Assembly: GCF_037975245.1 (NCBI RefSeq)
Contig: NC_092568.1
Location: 15,767,001-15,831,000, forward strand
Direction: 5' to 3'
Length of the DNA: 64,000 nucleotides
From: Apostichopus japonicus
Lineage: Eukaryota; Echinodermata; Holothuroidea; Aspidochirotida; Stichopodidae
Below are positions 1 through 13,335 of this stretch, one piece after another. Position 1 is the first letter of the stretch. Each line of letters starts with the position of its first letter. The notes under the pieces were generated by a model that did not search any database, had not been told where the DNA came from, and saw nothing but the letters and a program-made list of their open reading frames with translations. Position numbers and translations under genes: made by a program.

Positions 1-1360
1 AAGTAATATAAAAAAGAGGTAAGGTAAGAAAAAATGGTACAAATCTAAGAATCATAGAGCTCAAGAGAAGTACAGCAATAATACCAGTGGTGCAAAGTCT
101 CTTACTGTGATATTAAACATATGTAATTAGGGCATAGGAGAAACAAAAAATATAAGCATTGGGCAAATTTTTAAACAATGGTCCAAGTGGCCCCCAAATG
201 AAATTTGTCCTAACATTTCTATTCTAAACATCATTAGTGACTCACCAGTCATCAGCAGGGAATAATTTGTTTCATATCATTTAGCCAAATGCTATGCAAA
301 ATGGGTCAAGTTGCTATGTACACAAATGAAAATTTAGCATATCAATTTCATACAACAAACATAATTTTCAATATTATGAGACATTAAGTTAGATACCACT
401 ATGCAAAATGTCAACACTAAATACTGCCACTCAACAATAACTATGAGTGGTAAATGGCCTTGAGGAAGAATAAGTTTTCCTGTTTTTTACACACAATGGG
501 CTCATAATGACTTTTAGATGACCTTTCTCCTCAAATCTCTGAACATCCCATAATAACAAGCTGTGTAAATGCTGTATCATAAACAATCCACATACTCCAG
601 TAAGCCAATATCACAATTGAGTTTCCTATACACATGAAGATAATACATATAATCTAACCTCTAGCTGCTTTGTATGATTGTTTATAATAGTTCCAAAATC
701 AAATTATAAACAACACTGTCACCCATGTAATAATATGGCTGACATAAGAATCAATGTACAGTACTTGGAGCAAGGTTTGCAACCTTTGCCTAAATGCATG
801 TCTGTGAGAATCACAAAAGGCTGTACATAATTTCCTTCCCATAAAATTGAACTATTTCTATATAAACGCTAACGGCACGACTCACTGGTTGAGTGATTGC
901 ATTGTTTCTTGGTATATATGCAACTGTGTTCAGACCATATAGCAGTGCATTGTGGTTATTTTGCAACTATATAGTATCCTTCTGTATGCCTCCATATAGA
1001 TCATGCATAACACTTTATATGTAAATAGTGCAATATGAACTGTAACAAGGTAGAGGTTATTTTTGTATCTAGAGAAATTAGAAAAGTGGGAAAATACGAA
1101 ACCAGCCTTTGCACTCACTAAGTAACATTAGACAGTAGACAACAACAGATCCATTCTAATTTACATGAATACCTTCCAACCAAGTCACTATATCATTATA
1201 GTTGTACATGAGGTACATGAGGTTGAATTCAACATCTTACTTTTGCCATGTATAATGAGATCATTATTCCTGACCACACAATTCACATCAGACTGCATTG
1301 AAATTTAGATCCATATTCCAAACATTGAGTAGACAGAATATAGTGAATGTCTTTTCTTAC
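1..1360. other. non-coding flank, nothing recognised
   Basis: AT-rich sequence with only short random frames. No conserved protein motif, no RNA gene and no clear repeat structure seen on either strand. Confidence 0.5.
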
Positions 1361-1364
1361 TTAA

Positions 1365-1706
1365 AGGCATTGAAGACTCGCCCCAAACCGTGTGACGCAC
1401 TCTGAAAAGTTAACTTTCTGTTGCTTGCAAGTGAAGTTTTCTGCTTGTCACTACAAAATGCAGACAGTAATGAAACGTGCTACATTGTTATCTTTAGCTG
1501 GACCTGAGATGTCCATCGCTGTATTGTTTGTACACTGTGCTGTGGGTATTGACCGCAGCTGTATGTACTGACTGTACACTAGTGTCTAATTACCGAAGGT
1601 AGCAAGCTGTGTGCATATTTTCTGGGATCGAAGGTGGTGTCTAACACTTCTGTTACACCTCATTCAAAACATTAGACGTTTCTTGTTGCGCGAGTCTTCA
1701 CACCCT
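1365..1706. mobile_element. 342-bp MITE flanked by TTAA
   Basis: TTAA at 1361-1364 and 1707-1710. Inverted ends AGGCATTGAAGACTCGC and, on the other strand, AGGGTGTGAAGACTCGC. The TTAA duplication suggests piggyBac-type transposition. No open frame, so non-autonomous. Confidence 0.7.
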
Positions 1707-1710
1707 TTAA

Positions 1711-2452
1711 CAAGAAAAAATTCTAGTTTTTGCCCTTCTGTAGTGGAACACCTTCGTTGACAGTCTGACTTCATTGTAAGCAGAATTACAAACAATTAAA
1801 TAACAAGCACATGCTCATCAAATTATAGGCTATTACCATCACATCAGATATATGTCACCACAGGGGTGATGTGAGCCTCAAAGATCATGTTGATGCAAAA
1901 TTTGATCAAATTCCAACATAAGGAAAATAAAACAAGTTTGTTAACGTTAGAATTAGAAAATGTGAACAATAAAACCTGTCAATTGATGGTTGAAAGCCTA
2001 AACCAGTTCACAAAATTTCCAGTATTATATAAATCATGAAACTCTTGAACTCCTTAGGCCTATATCAACTGACATATTTCACTTCATATTCAACCTCCGA
2101 TGATCATTTTCTTCTAAAAGAATAAGTAAACTATCATAACTTGTCTGTAAGCAAAAATGTGTTTCGGACCATTTTTCACTTCAGATTCAATCACAACTGG
2201 AAGCATGTGATGCTGTGTAACCATTTCAACCAAATTTACTGGATAAACATTAAAAAAAAAATATGCTTAGGCCCAGGGCCAACATATTAACATTTTATGT
2301 ATCATTACAATCCCTTACTAACTTTCTTCAGTGGTTAAATAATGAAGAAGTCTTATTGAAAGTAATTCATATAACACCAGATTCAGCACATGAATGGAAG
2401 AGAACAGCTAACCATGCTATATGCTAGTGTTACTGTTAGTCCTATATATTAT
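1711..2452. other. non-coding, nothing recognised
   Basis: AT-rich sequence without conserved frames or structured repeats. Confidence 0.5.
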
Positions 2453-2735
2453 TAGGCCCTAACTGTTTAGGCCTAACTTGTGCTTGGTGACCTTGGCCCA
2501 CTTTGAAGACTTAGGCCTAACACAGTGAAACTGTAAGTATGCATCTAAGGCTAGACCTAAGTGTGTTAACTGGTAAAACCGCACATGTACTATGCCATTC
2601 CTTCTTCCGCTTCTTTCGTTGATAGCATTGGCATGGCTAAGCATCCAGACTAGGCCTAAGGTAGGCCTAGGCCTAACATCCTTCTAGTAGTAGCCTACAT
2701 GGTCCAGCTAAAACAAGTAGGCCTAGGCCTAAGTT
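2453..2735. repeat. AGGCCTA-rich cluster
   Basis: Many copies of AGGCCTA/TAGGCCT, densest at 2648-2735 (TAGGCCTAGGCCTAA twice). The same motif clusters at 57828-57992 inside intron 1 of the UBR gene. Confidence 0.6.
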
Positions 2736-5640
2736 ATACTAAAGCTTCATCCAACAGGGAGTTGGAACGTGAAGACAAGTTATTCATAGCCTTCGCCTTC
2801 GATTCTCTTCAAAACAGCAACACAAATGAAACAGTCAAATTTAACGTACCGCAGTTTTCTTTGTAAAGCGAAGATGCAGGAACGTTGGATATATATTATT
2901 ACTCCGAAACAAGGCTAGCAGCTTTCCGGACAGCAGTGGTCAGTAGGCGCACACGGGTACTTACATGCACAGTAATTTGATCGATGAAGAAATGACGTTG
3001 AAATGTTAAGAATGTTTGGTATGCTTGTAGGTACTTGGTACAAACATTTCTGGTAGCAGACGACTTTGCAGTCGATCAAAAGTTTCTCATATGGCGCCCT
3101 CACTTTGATGAGTGGCAGTCTCCTTGAGTATTTTTGTAGAACAGCTGTACATAAGTCTATTTCAGTGTTGCAGTTGCATACATCAAATCCTGGAGGCAAT
3201 TAAGTCCTTTGCTTCCGAGTCTGAGTCGTGTTACAAGTCCATTTACGCCATATACTTGGTATCCGAGTCCAAGTCAGAATCTTTGTTTTTCAAGTACTAA
3301 CTATCTCGAGTGAACGATGTTTGTGTAACGCTGACTTTGACAAATTGTAACTGTTATTATCCTGCTTGAGTCCTAAATACGAAATACTCTTGAATTTGGA
3401 CCGTCTTGTGTTATCGCTATGTTGTCTAACTTGCTTGTATCGTTAGAACGTTACTAGAGTAAATCAGGAGAAACGGGGTTTTCAAGGAGCGCAGAAATGA
3501 CATTAGTAAATTGCCCAAGGAAATGTAGAAAAGAACAGTTAGATATATCAGCCTGGTGTGGTTGGCATCTTCAAAAGCCTCCAAGTTCGTTCACAATTGG
3601 CAAATATTTGAAAAGCATTTTCATCTAAGACATATTTCACGACTGCCTTTCGAGGTATTCATCATAAACATATATATTTTAAGTTCATTGTATTGCATTT
3701 ACTTCCATTTTCATGACAAGGAACATAAAGCTGCACAGCTAAGAACCTGCTCCAATAAATAGTTTCAATTGATCTTTCATTTATCTTCTTGTTTTTTTCT
3801 GATAGCTTCAGAAAGGTTAGTGATGGCGTTAGACGACTTCCGATGTTTTTCTCGTTAAAGTATGTCGTTCAAATATTTACTTGATTTGGATCGTATTTGG
3901 TATGGGTATTAGTACGGATATGTGAAAGAATTAGTGCCAGTTTTGGGTCAAAGGTCATCAAAGCCAAATGGCAGAGTAGAGAACTGTTTTCATTCCATTA
4001 AAGAGCCATTCCATAGATCACTGCCAATGTATTGTGTCAAACATACCGCACCAAATATGAAATACATATATAGATAAGGTTCAATACGGAGTGACAAAAT
4101 TTCACCAAGAATGAAAAGAACAATAGGCTACCTCTTCACAAAAAAAAGGATACTTGGATGAAGTTGTCAGGTACCTGTCTCTCGTCAAAGACGCATTCCA
4201 AAAGTGATTTGAGGCCTCAGTTACATATAGCAAATTATGCTTCCAAATAATAACTGAAGTACGCGTATTGATGGATTAGATGTTGTCAATTTAGTATTGC
4301 TGCAAACATTATCGGCAGGATGGGGGGGGGGGGGAGGGGTGATTGCACGCCCACCTCCTCCCATTGAAAAAACACCACTTATTATAACTTTAAAGTAAGC
4401 CTATACTCCTTTGATCATAATACTTTCCCATTTTGCAACGAAAATAAGGGCATTTAATAAGTTTGTTGAGAAAGTAAAAATATATATATAATAAGAAGCT
4501 GTTCTTTTGTTGAACAATTAAAGTAAGATAGTAATTAAAGAGTGCTTTTTTAATTAAACATCCATACACTGAATTTGTGGTAAATGCATATAGACTTTCC
4601 ATTTTATCTGCGCAATTTGAGATAATTTTGTGGTTTGCCCCTCGACCACTGTTTTTTTTATGTTGGCGCCTTTCTTGAATATGAAGGTGAAACTTTTTCA
4701 CGAAATGAAAGCTTTTAAGATAACTGCTGGGATAACTGCTAGAGGATAAACAATTTGTCAATGGTCATGTGCGGTCACTTGACCTTTGTCTCAAGTATCA
4801 AAAGTGAATATTAATACTAAAATTGATAATGGTCTGTTAAGATGACTTGAATTTGAAAAAGTCAAAGATTAATGTCAAATATGAGGTATAAGTACATTAT
4901 GGAAGCTACAATTGGTTATTTATAAAATGATTAATGAAACTTAAAAAAAAAAACACATCCGAGAAAGACATCCAAGATCAGTAGTGATATTCTTTATGAT
5001 AGCCGTGGAATATAAATTGAAATTATTCCGTAAATTCCTCAAAGTGTCACTATAGCCACCCTGAATCAGTGGCATACACAACATTTCATGTGTGGGGGAG
5101 AGGAGGGTGCAGGGCGAGGTTCCAAATTTCAACTGACTTGACTTTTGTGGAAGGACCAGAGGCGAATGAAGGATTTTATGAAGGAAGGGTCAGCTGTACT
5201 TGGGTCGTTGTAGCCGATCTTTACGTGAAGAGGGGGGGGGGGGGTTGGAGTTAGTAGACGAGTTTCTAGAGAGATCTAGACGTGAAATTGTACATATTGA
5301 GGCACGGTTAGACTTTAAGTTAGCTTATGTGTTCCTAATCGAATATTGTGCTAATAAATTTTTTGTGTGTGGTTGAAAAAGACGGATGGGAGGGTACACC
5401 CGTATTAGTGGTTCTATTCTTCCCCGGCATAATCTCTCGACTAAATCATTTTCTACCGACTGACGAACCTCCCTTTTACCTATGCCACTACCCTGAATAT
5501 GGTTTCCAGATATTTAACGCATCCCTGAAAGGCTTTAAGGTAGTTTCTCAACTCGATACTAATAAATGGATAAAGTAATATTCTTGCATCAGCCAACTGG
5601 ACACAAAACTGACAAAACTTGCAATTTATTATACAAACAA
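2736..5640. other. non-coding flank with poly-G tracts
   Basis: No supported gene. It holds G runs at 4322-4334 and about 5231-5243 and an A-rich run near 4944. The frames at 2915-3199 and 4390-4761 have no recognisable motif and no start or splice context. Confidence 0.45.
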
Positions 5641-5889
5641 TATAAGGTATTTCGTAGCATATGATAGTACTCTTTTAGGTTTCTTGCTGGAAGAAAAGTC
5701 AGGTTGGCGTATGTGTGCGTCTGTGACACTTGCTTGTGTCCGCGATAACTCAACAACGGAATGATGGATATTTGTCATACTTGGTATGTAGATGTTTTGT
5801 AGTCAGAAGGTATGGCCTATCATTTTTGGCACTGACCTTAAGTTATGAATATTAATGAGTTACGGGGTCAAACGCAAACATCTTTACAT

Positions 5890-6545
5890 TGTATTAACTA
5901 TGCAACCTTAAGTTGGATTGTCGCCAAACTTGGTATACAGTTGTTGCCTAATAGCTGGTAAATGTAGGTCTAATTTTGTGGGACCATCTGGGCCCCAACA
6001 AATCGAAGACCCATTTTTGCGCTCGGTGGGCCTGACTTTTATTTCCACCTTAAATACATTTTGGGACACATTCTTTGGGCCCGAATTCGTGGGGCCAAAT
6101 ATACTTGGTACCATTTGGGGCCCGCATTCTCTGTAAATTGGAATAACTCTGCAACCTTAAGTCGGATTGTAGCCAAACTTGGTACAAAGTTGTTGGTTAA
6201 TAGGTGGTACATGTAGGCAATCTGGGCCCCCAAATATTCCTGACCCGTTTTTGGACTGGGTGGCACCAGATTTTATTTCCACCTCAAATGCATTTTGGGA
6301 CGCATTCTGTGGACAATAATTTGTTGGGCCCACATTTTTAGGGTTTAAATTTTTGGTGGCAAAAATATTTTCGAGCCACTTTGTTTTGGCAAAATATTTT
6401 TGGGACCATTGACGAGCAAAATTTTATCAGGCCCACTTTTTGGGGAGGGGGCAACATTTTCAGTTTGCAATAACTTCACAACATTCAATCAGACTGTATC
6501 CAAACTTGGAATACAGTTGTTAGTTAATTGCTGGTACATAGGCAT
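5890..6545. repeat. diverged tandem repeat, unit about 245 bp
   Basis: The phrase GCAACCTTAAGT-GGATTGT followed by CCAAACTTGGTA recurs at about 5902 and 6151, with a weaker copy at about 6480. Between the first two are paired CATTTTGGGACRCATTCT blocks. Two full copies and a partial third. Confidence 0.65.
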
Positions 6546-7370
6546 ACATATTATGATATTGAGTTAACTTATTACATACAACACTTTATTATTCCACTAA
6601 GCAAGGAAATTTCTTGTTTTCATACCACCCAGATAACCGGAAATGGCACTTCTCGGGCTTAAAAATGACCAACCAGATGTACACTTTTTGCCTGAGAACC
6701 AAGTATTTCCCAATAGCTTTTTTCCATCCATAACCTTTTGAAGATTGTCACCAGTCACAAATCATGTGACCTCATCGTATGTCCTGTGGATCATTGCTTT
6801 GTAGGTGATTCTACGTCGCGGCCCACAATATCAGTCAGCCCCACTTTTGAAGGTTTTAAGCCCATCATTTGTTCAGAATTTGAAAATTCACATTTCTCGT
6901 GAATAAACTCACTTCTAAACATACTCATAATGTTGTACAAAATTTCATCTATGGACAACCAATATAGAAAAACCTCCTTCAACCCCTAACAGACCGGTCA
7001 AAATTGCACGAGTAGAGGGAAGTGTGATGAAGAATGTTGGTCATAAATTTTCGAAAATTCAGACACGGTTAATTTATTGGTGTACAAATATTAAAACCTC
7101 TTATAACGGCTATTATAAAACTTGGTTGAAGGAAATGAAAAAATAGCAGATATTTCCGAAACCGAACACTACACACATAGGCATAGGAGGCGGGGGGGGG
7201 GGTGCAGCCCCTAATTCGCTATTAGTAATGTAAAAGAGAGTTTTGACATAATTGGACCTCCATGCCTTTTCTCCATCTACATAAGACATTTCGTTGTTTA
7301 CATTAGCATCCCGCGGTATACTGCGCAACTTTCACGGACCGTACGGTACACGATGGCATGCGATGTAATA
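6546..7370. other. non-coding, nothing recognised
   Basis: No supported gene. A G run at about 7192-7201 gives a spurious proline-rich frame on the minus strand. Confidence 0.45.
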
Positions 7371-7985
7371 ACCGATGCTTGCTTATGATATTGACATTAA
7401 CATGTTGAACGCGCGCGGAGCGCGCGAAAACTTTTGGTTATTTTTTTCGGGCAAGTCGGACAGTTTTAAGGCTTTTCATCCTGGAACGCCATTTTCATGC
7501 TCACTGAAATTATGATGTAGTATCTGCTGTTTGCTTTACAAATTCGAACAGGCGCGTAGCGAGGAATTTGCCAAGGGAGGGGCGAAGCCTGTAGGCAAAT
7601 TATCTAAGCGTAGCGCCACCATGAGTTGGCGCGAAGCGTACAAGAAAATTTTGGCCGAAAATGCCTCCCAGATCGCTGAAAATGGCACTACTCAGGACCA
7701 TTTGTTGGCGCGAAGCGTATAAGCAAATTTTGGCCGAAAATGTCTCCCAGATCGCTGGAAATGACACTTCCCAGGCCTTGTAAGTTGCATCTAAGCACTT
7801 TCTATTTTGAAATTACTAGCGATATCATAAAAAAAAATATGCTGAAGGGGGGGGGGGGGGCGGTCGCCCCCTTCCCGAACTGCGTCATGTTCCCCGACGA
7901 CACGGTCGAGTTCGTGACCAGCCACAGTTGGTTTCATAGCACAATTCTACAATTGTTTAAGGCATATAACACACACGCGTTATGA
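7371..7985. repeat. GC-richer interspersed repeat with internal 80-bp duplication
   Basis: Composition shifts to GC-rich with GCGCGCGGAGCGCGC at about 7412. The segment GTTGGCGCGAAGCGTA to about 80 bp further is duplicated head to tail (about 7624-7704 and 7705-7785). Related phrases (GCGCCACCA, TTGGCGCGGAGCGTAC) occur in the MITE at 52425-52951, so this is probably a diverged relative. Confidence 0.55.
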
Positions 7986-8156
7986 TAGACCATATATAGT
8001 ATATATATAGATCATGAGTGAGAGAGGAAAAATGGAAACGTCAAAAATGGAGTTGTCGGTGTAAGGGGTAGGGTGAGGCACACGCCCCTTCCGAAATCCT
8101 TGATTAGTCACTGGCTACCCTGTGTATGTAATAGGGATCAGCGCTGTAATGATGTC

Positions 8157-8313
8157 ACTGTTCCTCTTTCTCTTCCCGGTGTCTTGGCATTTTTCTTCTA
8201 CTCCCTCCTTGTCTCCATTTTCTTCTTTTTCTTTTCCCTTCCTTCCTCTCCTCCTACTCTTTTTTCCTTTTTTCTTCTCTTTTTTTTTCTCTCCTCTTTT
8301 TCTTACCCGGGGA
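8157..8313. repeat. polypyrimidine tract
   Basis: About 150 bp almost entirely C and T on the plus strand. It creates artefactual Phe/Ser/Leu-rich frames. Such tracts can form triplex DNA, but no function is visible. Confidence 0.75.
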
Positions 8314-8392
8314 GCGCGCCCCCAACGCCCCCCCCCTGGATACGTGCCTGTTACATGTAATGTATAGGGAGATGAGATGTATAGTGAGGGTG

Positions 8393-9130
8393 TACATGTT
8401 TACACGGCTTTCAAGATTTGACCCCTGATGACCCCATATGACCTTTGACCTCCACCAAAAACAATAAGCTTTTAAAGTCAATGTGGTGGCTCTACACACT
8501 AAATAAGAGGTCTGCCCAAGCTTCCAGTATTGAGATATCATGTTTACAAGGTTTTCACAATTTGACCCCTGTTGACCCCAAATGACCTTTACCCAGCACC
8601 TAAAAAAATAGGCTTCTTTTACACAATGTGGTACTCCTACAAGCCAAATATGAGGTCTGCCCATGATTCCCTCCTTGAGATATCTGTTTACGAGGTTTTC
8701 ACATTTTAACCCCTGTTGACCCCAAATGAATATGACCTACACCAAAAACAATAGACTTTTTGTACTCAATGTTGTACTTCTACACACTAAATATGAAGTC
8801 TGCCCATTCTTCCCATCTTGAGATATCGTGTTTTCAAGGTTTTCACAATTTGACCCCTGTTGACCCCAAATGACATTTACCCTGCACCAAAAACAATAGG
8901 CTTCTTTAAGTCAATGTGGTACTTTTACACACCAAATCTGAGGTCTGCACAAGCGTTCAGTATTGAGATATCGTGTTTACAAGGTTTACACAATTTCACC
9001 CCTGGTGACCCCAAATGACCTTTGACCTCCACCAAAAACCAAAAGCTTCTTGTAATCAATGTGGTACTTCTACACACCAAATATGAAATTGGTCTGACCT
9101 TCCCTTCTTGAGATATCATGTTTACAAGCT
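8393..9130. repeat. tandem array, unit about 145 bp, five copies
   Basis: Units start near 8395, 8540, 8685, 8829 and 8973. Each has GTTTACAAGGTTTTCACAAT, TTGACCCCTGTTGACCCCAA and TTGAGATATC. Several keep ATGACCTTTGACCTCCACC. A partial sixth start lies at 9118. Confidence 0.85.
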
Positions 9131-12100
9131 GGGCGTCACAAATGCACCCACACATACCCGTACATGTACCACCATGAATGCAAAGGTTACGATTATCATC
9201 GAAACAAAAAAGTCATTAAACCACACAATATATAGAGAGTAATGACACAAATGTTAAAATAGGAAGATTAGCTGTCTAAGTTCGGGATCAAAGGTCAATT
9301 GAGGTCGAAGTGGCCTAAATGGTGCCAAATACGTCTCTTAGACCATAAGTTTGATCACGTTCAAACTTGGTGGGTAGGTGCCTGACCATGTTAACTCGTG
9401 CCTGCTTGATTGATGACGTCTTAGGTCAAAGTTCAAGAAACCCAATGAGTTGGGTTTTAGTCATTATCTGCTTGTCAGTATGTTGGAAATAGTTATTAAA
9501 CCCCAAGATATGTAGAGAATAACTGGACAAATTCTGCTTGTCAGCATGCATGAAAGAGCCATTACACCAGACGATATGTAGAGAATGATAAGACAAATAC
9601 TAGAATATTCATTTTTGGATGTTGAGGGTTAGTTTTAAAGGACAATGTAGGTCAGAGGTGAAATTGGCCCAAACTTGATGTCTTGCATGAAACAACAGTG
9701 ATGGTTTGGTAATATCGTTTTCTGCTAAACTTTGAACTAAACTATACGTTATAAAACTGGATTTTAGCTATTAACAAAGATGACAACCAGATGCATTCAA
9801 AAGTAACCCAACAATCACGTCCGTCATAGAGGAGATGAGATCTGCAACTCCATGGATTGTCCTCTTGTTTATATTGTAAGCAAGGCAGATGGCAGTAAAA
9901 GGTCTTGTAGGTGAATATGTACAGGAGGGAGGAGGGGTGGTGGGGGGGGGGTAGGGATGGTGGGGGGTTAGGGAGAGGATCAAATGAGAACAAAGAAATA
10001 AACACACACGACAGAATAGTTTAAGCTTGATGCATCTATTTAGTAAGTTTCCTCCCTTACACTGGGAATATATGAAAACCAGTGAACCCTTTTGCTGAAA
10101 AACGAAAGAAAAACCAAAAGAGAAACGCTCACAAACACAAATCTGGCGAGCATTGAAACTTGATTGAGAAATTATTTCCTCCTTTCTTTAGATTTAAATA
10201 CATATCTACTCCTTCCATCTAAATGCTTCATCTTGCACATCTAGTTCAAACAAACAATGAAGATGTTCAACCAGAAAGTCAACAGGCCGACTTCAAGAGA
10301 TTAGCAAGATTCTTGCCCTATTGCCTCAGGTTCATTCATCCTTTACATTACCAGTTACCTATTTACATTTTTGTTAACACTTCAGAATCTTTTTTATTTC
10401 AAATGATCTTTAACTTCCATAGAAAACACTATGGTTCTGGTAAACACTGAGGTGGATCTTCATTGCAAGTTCATCCATGATTCATTTTCAGATCTTGACT
10501 TCTATTGACCTGAAATGACCTTTGTCCCTTTAAAAAATCAATATTGGTATTGCACACACTGGGTTGTGTGACACCCTATGTATAAAATTCCACCAAGCTT
10601 TATTGTTGGTGTTATCGTGTTTGAACTTTTCAGCTCAGCCAAGCTTTACTATAGAGGTTAACACTGCTTAAAAGGCTTTCTGGCCTTCACCTCTAGCAAC
10701 TTTGACCTCCACAAATAACAATAGTATTCTGCTACTTAATACCTTACATCCAAACACTAGGTATGAAGAACAACCAACATGTGCTTCTGAGTTATCTGTT
10801 GACATCCACTGATCCCTAGTTTACACTCTCCAACCAAACAACACTTCTGGTTCTACTGCTCCATGCAATGAATATCTCAAAATGAAACCTACTCAACTAA
10901 ACATCTGTTCGATGCAGTAACTACCCCCAAAGCCTTCTGCTTCCCCACACGACAGAGTTCATCACAGTGAATAACCCAAATAACACTGCGGTTGTAATTT
11001 ACACAATGCATTTCATCATAACAGTGGTTTTTGAGTAATATCAATGACTATTGTGAAGGAGTAATAAAATAATACAACATAAATGATTTACTTTATGCCA
11101 ATACGTATATACAATAGAAGATTCTTTATTTTCAAAGAGTACACACAACATAGTTTAAGATAATAAACATAAAACAAAAAAATATGCAGCTTGTGGCACT
11201 CAATAACATTAAACTCTCACCATGCACATCTCTGAATAATAAATGAATAATACAATTAATTTATCAAAAAATATAAAGGTCTTTTCCCCCGATTGATCTG
11301 GAAGGTTATAAAGCTATCCATCTTAATGATGCATGTACTCCAAGTAGCACTTACAAGTTATTATAAAGCTTTTAATAATATAACTTGCAGTAAATCTAAA
11401 CTGTTTAACCTTTTATCTCTCTCAATTATTTCATCTTGTTCAACACTGTAACAACCTTTTTTATATCCAAGAAATAGTCTTGAATTACTCTGTGTACTCA
11501 ACTGCAACATAATGTTGATAACATTACGTAGCTGTTGATAACAGCTACAATTTTCGGAAACGTACATCTATTTGCCTGGACAGTTCAGTATGCCGAGCAA
11601 ACCGCTTCAAATCCTTGCTGTCTTTAAAAAAAACTTGTTTATGCTATCTCAAATAAAATAGTCTAAATTGTTGATTTGCTTAAGAATTAAAACTAGTCAG
11701 AGATTTCAGGGGTACACATTCCACAATACCCCAGACTATTTTTACATGAACATAAAAACAAAAGGAATTAATATGTGACGCGTGACAAGAACGGTTTCAT
11801 TTCCTATTACAGACACTGAACAACTTTGACTATCACAGAGACTAAAACCTTTCATGCAAAACCTCTCTCTATGTTGTTGTTCAGATTTTAATATCACAAT
11901 TGTCTGCTCTCTGAGGTGAATCAACTTTTTACATCCATGATTGGAGTTGGTGATTGGAGTTGGATAACTGTTCACCCCAAGATACTGAAAACCCATATTC
12001 AACAGTAATGTTCATCAATTGAGTAGACAAATTTTATTTCTAATCATGAAGTGAAACATTTGAAACATTCTGATGTCTATTTGCATGTAATTATTTATAC

Positions 12101-12540
12101 CAATATTAAGAAGTGTGTGGGTGACATGAAGAAATATAACCCTAATTAAAGGTAATGCTATTAAGAAGTGCCGGGTGACATGATAAAATGGAACCCTTAC
12201 TGACTAGCTAATTAGAGGTAATTTGCTACCAGAATCATCTAGTAGCTGATTTGAGTTGAAATCTTATTACTTGATGTCTCTGACCTCATGTACACTCATA
12301 GGATTCCACACGACCTAATTGACCTATTAAAAGTTTGTTGTTAGCACCTATTATGTACTAACACAGTAATACTTTAATGCTCTCACATGATCAAAAGTGT
12401 TGTGAATAACACATGAGCTATTCAGTATTCTGACATTCTGTGGTAACTAAAATGATTAAACTTGAGTAAAAGTATGTCAATGTGGAATCCATCCTCCATT
12501 ACAGTATGGAGATCAAACTGGACTAGCAGAGTATGCTGAC
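9131..12540. other. non-coding flank with diverged repeats
   Basis: About 9200-9660 holds three loose copies of a segment containing CATTA-ACC-ACRATATRTAGAGA. About 10380-10800 holds worn relatives of the 8.4-9.1 kb array. A G-rich patch lies at 9926-9975. No supported gene. Confidence 0.5.
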
Positions 12541-12541
12541 T

Positions 12542-12890
12542 ATGAAAGACTTCTGATCAGACCTCCAGAGGTGATCAGGCCTCCAGAGGTAACACAGTAT
12601 ACCATAAAATAAGAGTTTCTGTTAAGATACCTGGACTTCTGATCAGGTTTCCAGAAGTAACACAGTATACCATATATTCAGAGTTTCTGTTACCATACAT
12701 TGACTGCTGATCAGGCCTCCAGAGTTAACGCAGTATACCATAAAATAAGAGTTTCTGTTACCATACATTGACTGCTGATCAGGCCTCCAGAGGTAACACA
12801 GTATACCATATATTCAGAGTTTCTGTTACCATACATTGACTGCTGATCAGGCCTCCAGAGTTAACGCAGTATACCATATATATGGCAACT
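12542..12890. repeat. 68-bp tandem repeat downstream of the UBR gene
   Basis: About five units built on CTGATCAGGCCTCCAGAG and CAGTATACCATA. Units alternate between two types (GGTAACACAG...TATATTCAG and GTTAACGCAG...AAAATAAG), so the array looks like a 136-bp dimer repeat. It starts just past the candidate poly(A) signals. Confidence 0.8.
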
Positions 12891-12921
12891 CAGCTGTAAG
12901 CCTACCTGTCTTCCCTTAATG

Positions 12922-12932
12922 TTTATTTTATT
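12922..12932 (-). terminator. candidate polyadenylation signals
   Basis: Two overlapping AATAAA hexamers on the minus strand (12932-12927 and 12927-12922), about 270 nt past the stop codon. No other signal is obvious nearer. Position fits a short 3' UTR but no cleavage site can be read. Confidence 0.45.
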
Positions 12933-13199
12933 GTTGAAACGTGAGATGATGTGTAAGCCAATGAAGTTAAAATTGCAAGCATGAAATCCTGCACCCACTT
13001 GTTAAGTGTGTATTACCTACAAGAAATTAAAAATCCAGATTAAACCATGAAATATGTATGCAATGCTTCACTTAACGAAGAAAAAAAAACAAGCAAATTT
13101 AAAACCACCAACAGTCTGTAACTGCCTGTAACAAATTTACAAGTTCTGTTCTGGTATTGAGTTCCACAGAACCTTCTATATATAAAACTAATGATGACA
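12933..13199 (-). other. probable 3' UTR of the UBR gene
   Basis: Sequence between the TGA and the first AATAAA on the minus strand. No coding potential. Extent is inferred from the signal only. Confidence 0.45.
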
Positions 13200-13335
13200 T
13201 CACATGTTAGGAAAGTTAAGGAGGTTGTTATTTGATTCTAGCCTGCGTGTGACCTCGGCTGGAATCTCATGTGAGATCCACATCTTATGGAGTTCCTGGT
13301 ATCTCTCATGGCTAAGGTGAAGAGGGTTGCCTCGT
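13200..13335 (-). CDS. UBR2: UBR gene exon 49 (stop codon)
   Basis: 136 nt with [19 protein letters not shown] and an unconserved tail ending [11 protein letters not shown] at 13202-13200. Vertebrate proteins end differently here, so the last 20 or so residues have diverged. Confidence 0.93.

Noticed and set aside
2915-3199. 94-residue Cys-rich minus frame
   Set aside because: No recognisable family, no supporting splice or neighbour; may be chance. A missed exon of another gene cannot be excluded.
7531-7722. Frame with a repeated WREAYKKILAENASQIAENG-like phrase
   Set aside because: Comes from an 80-bp duplication inside an interspersed repeat; no start, splice or homology support.
8073-8367. 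Phe/Ser/Pro-rich frames
   Set aside because: Artefact of the polypyrimidine tract.
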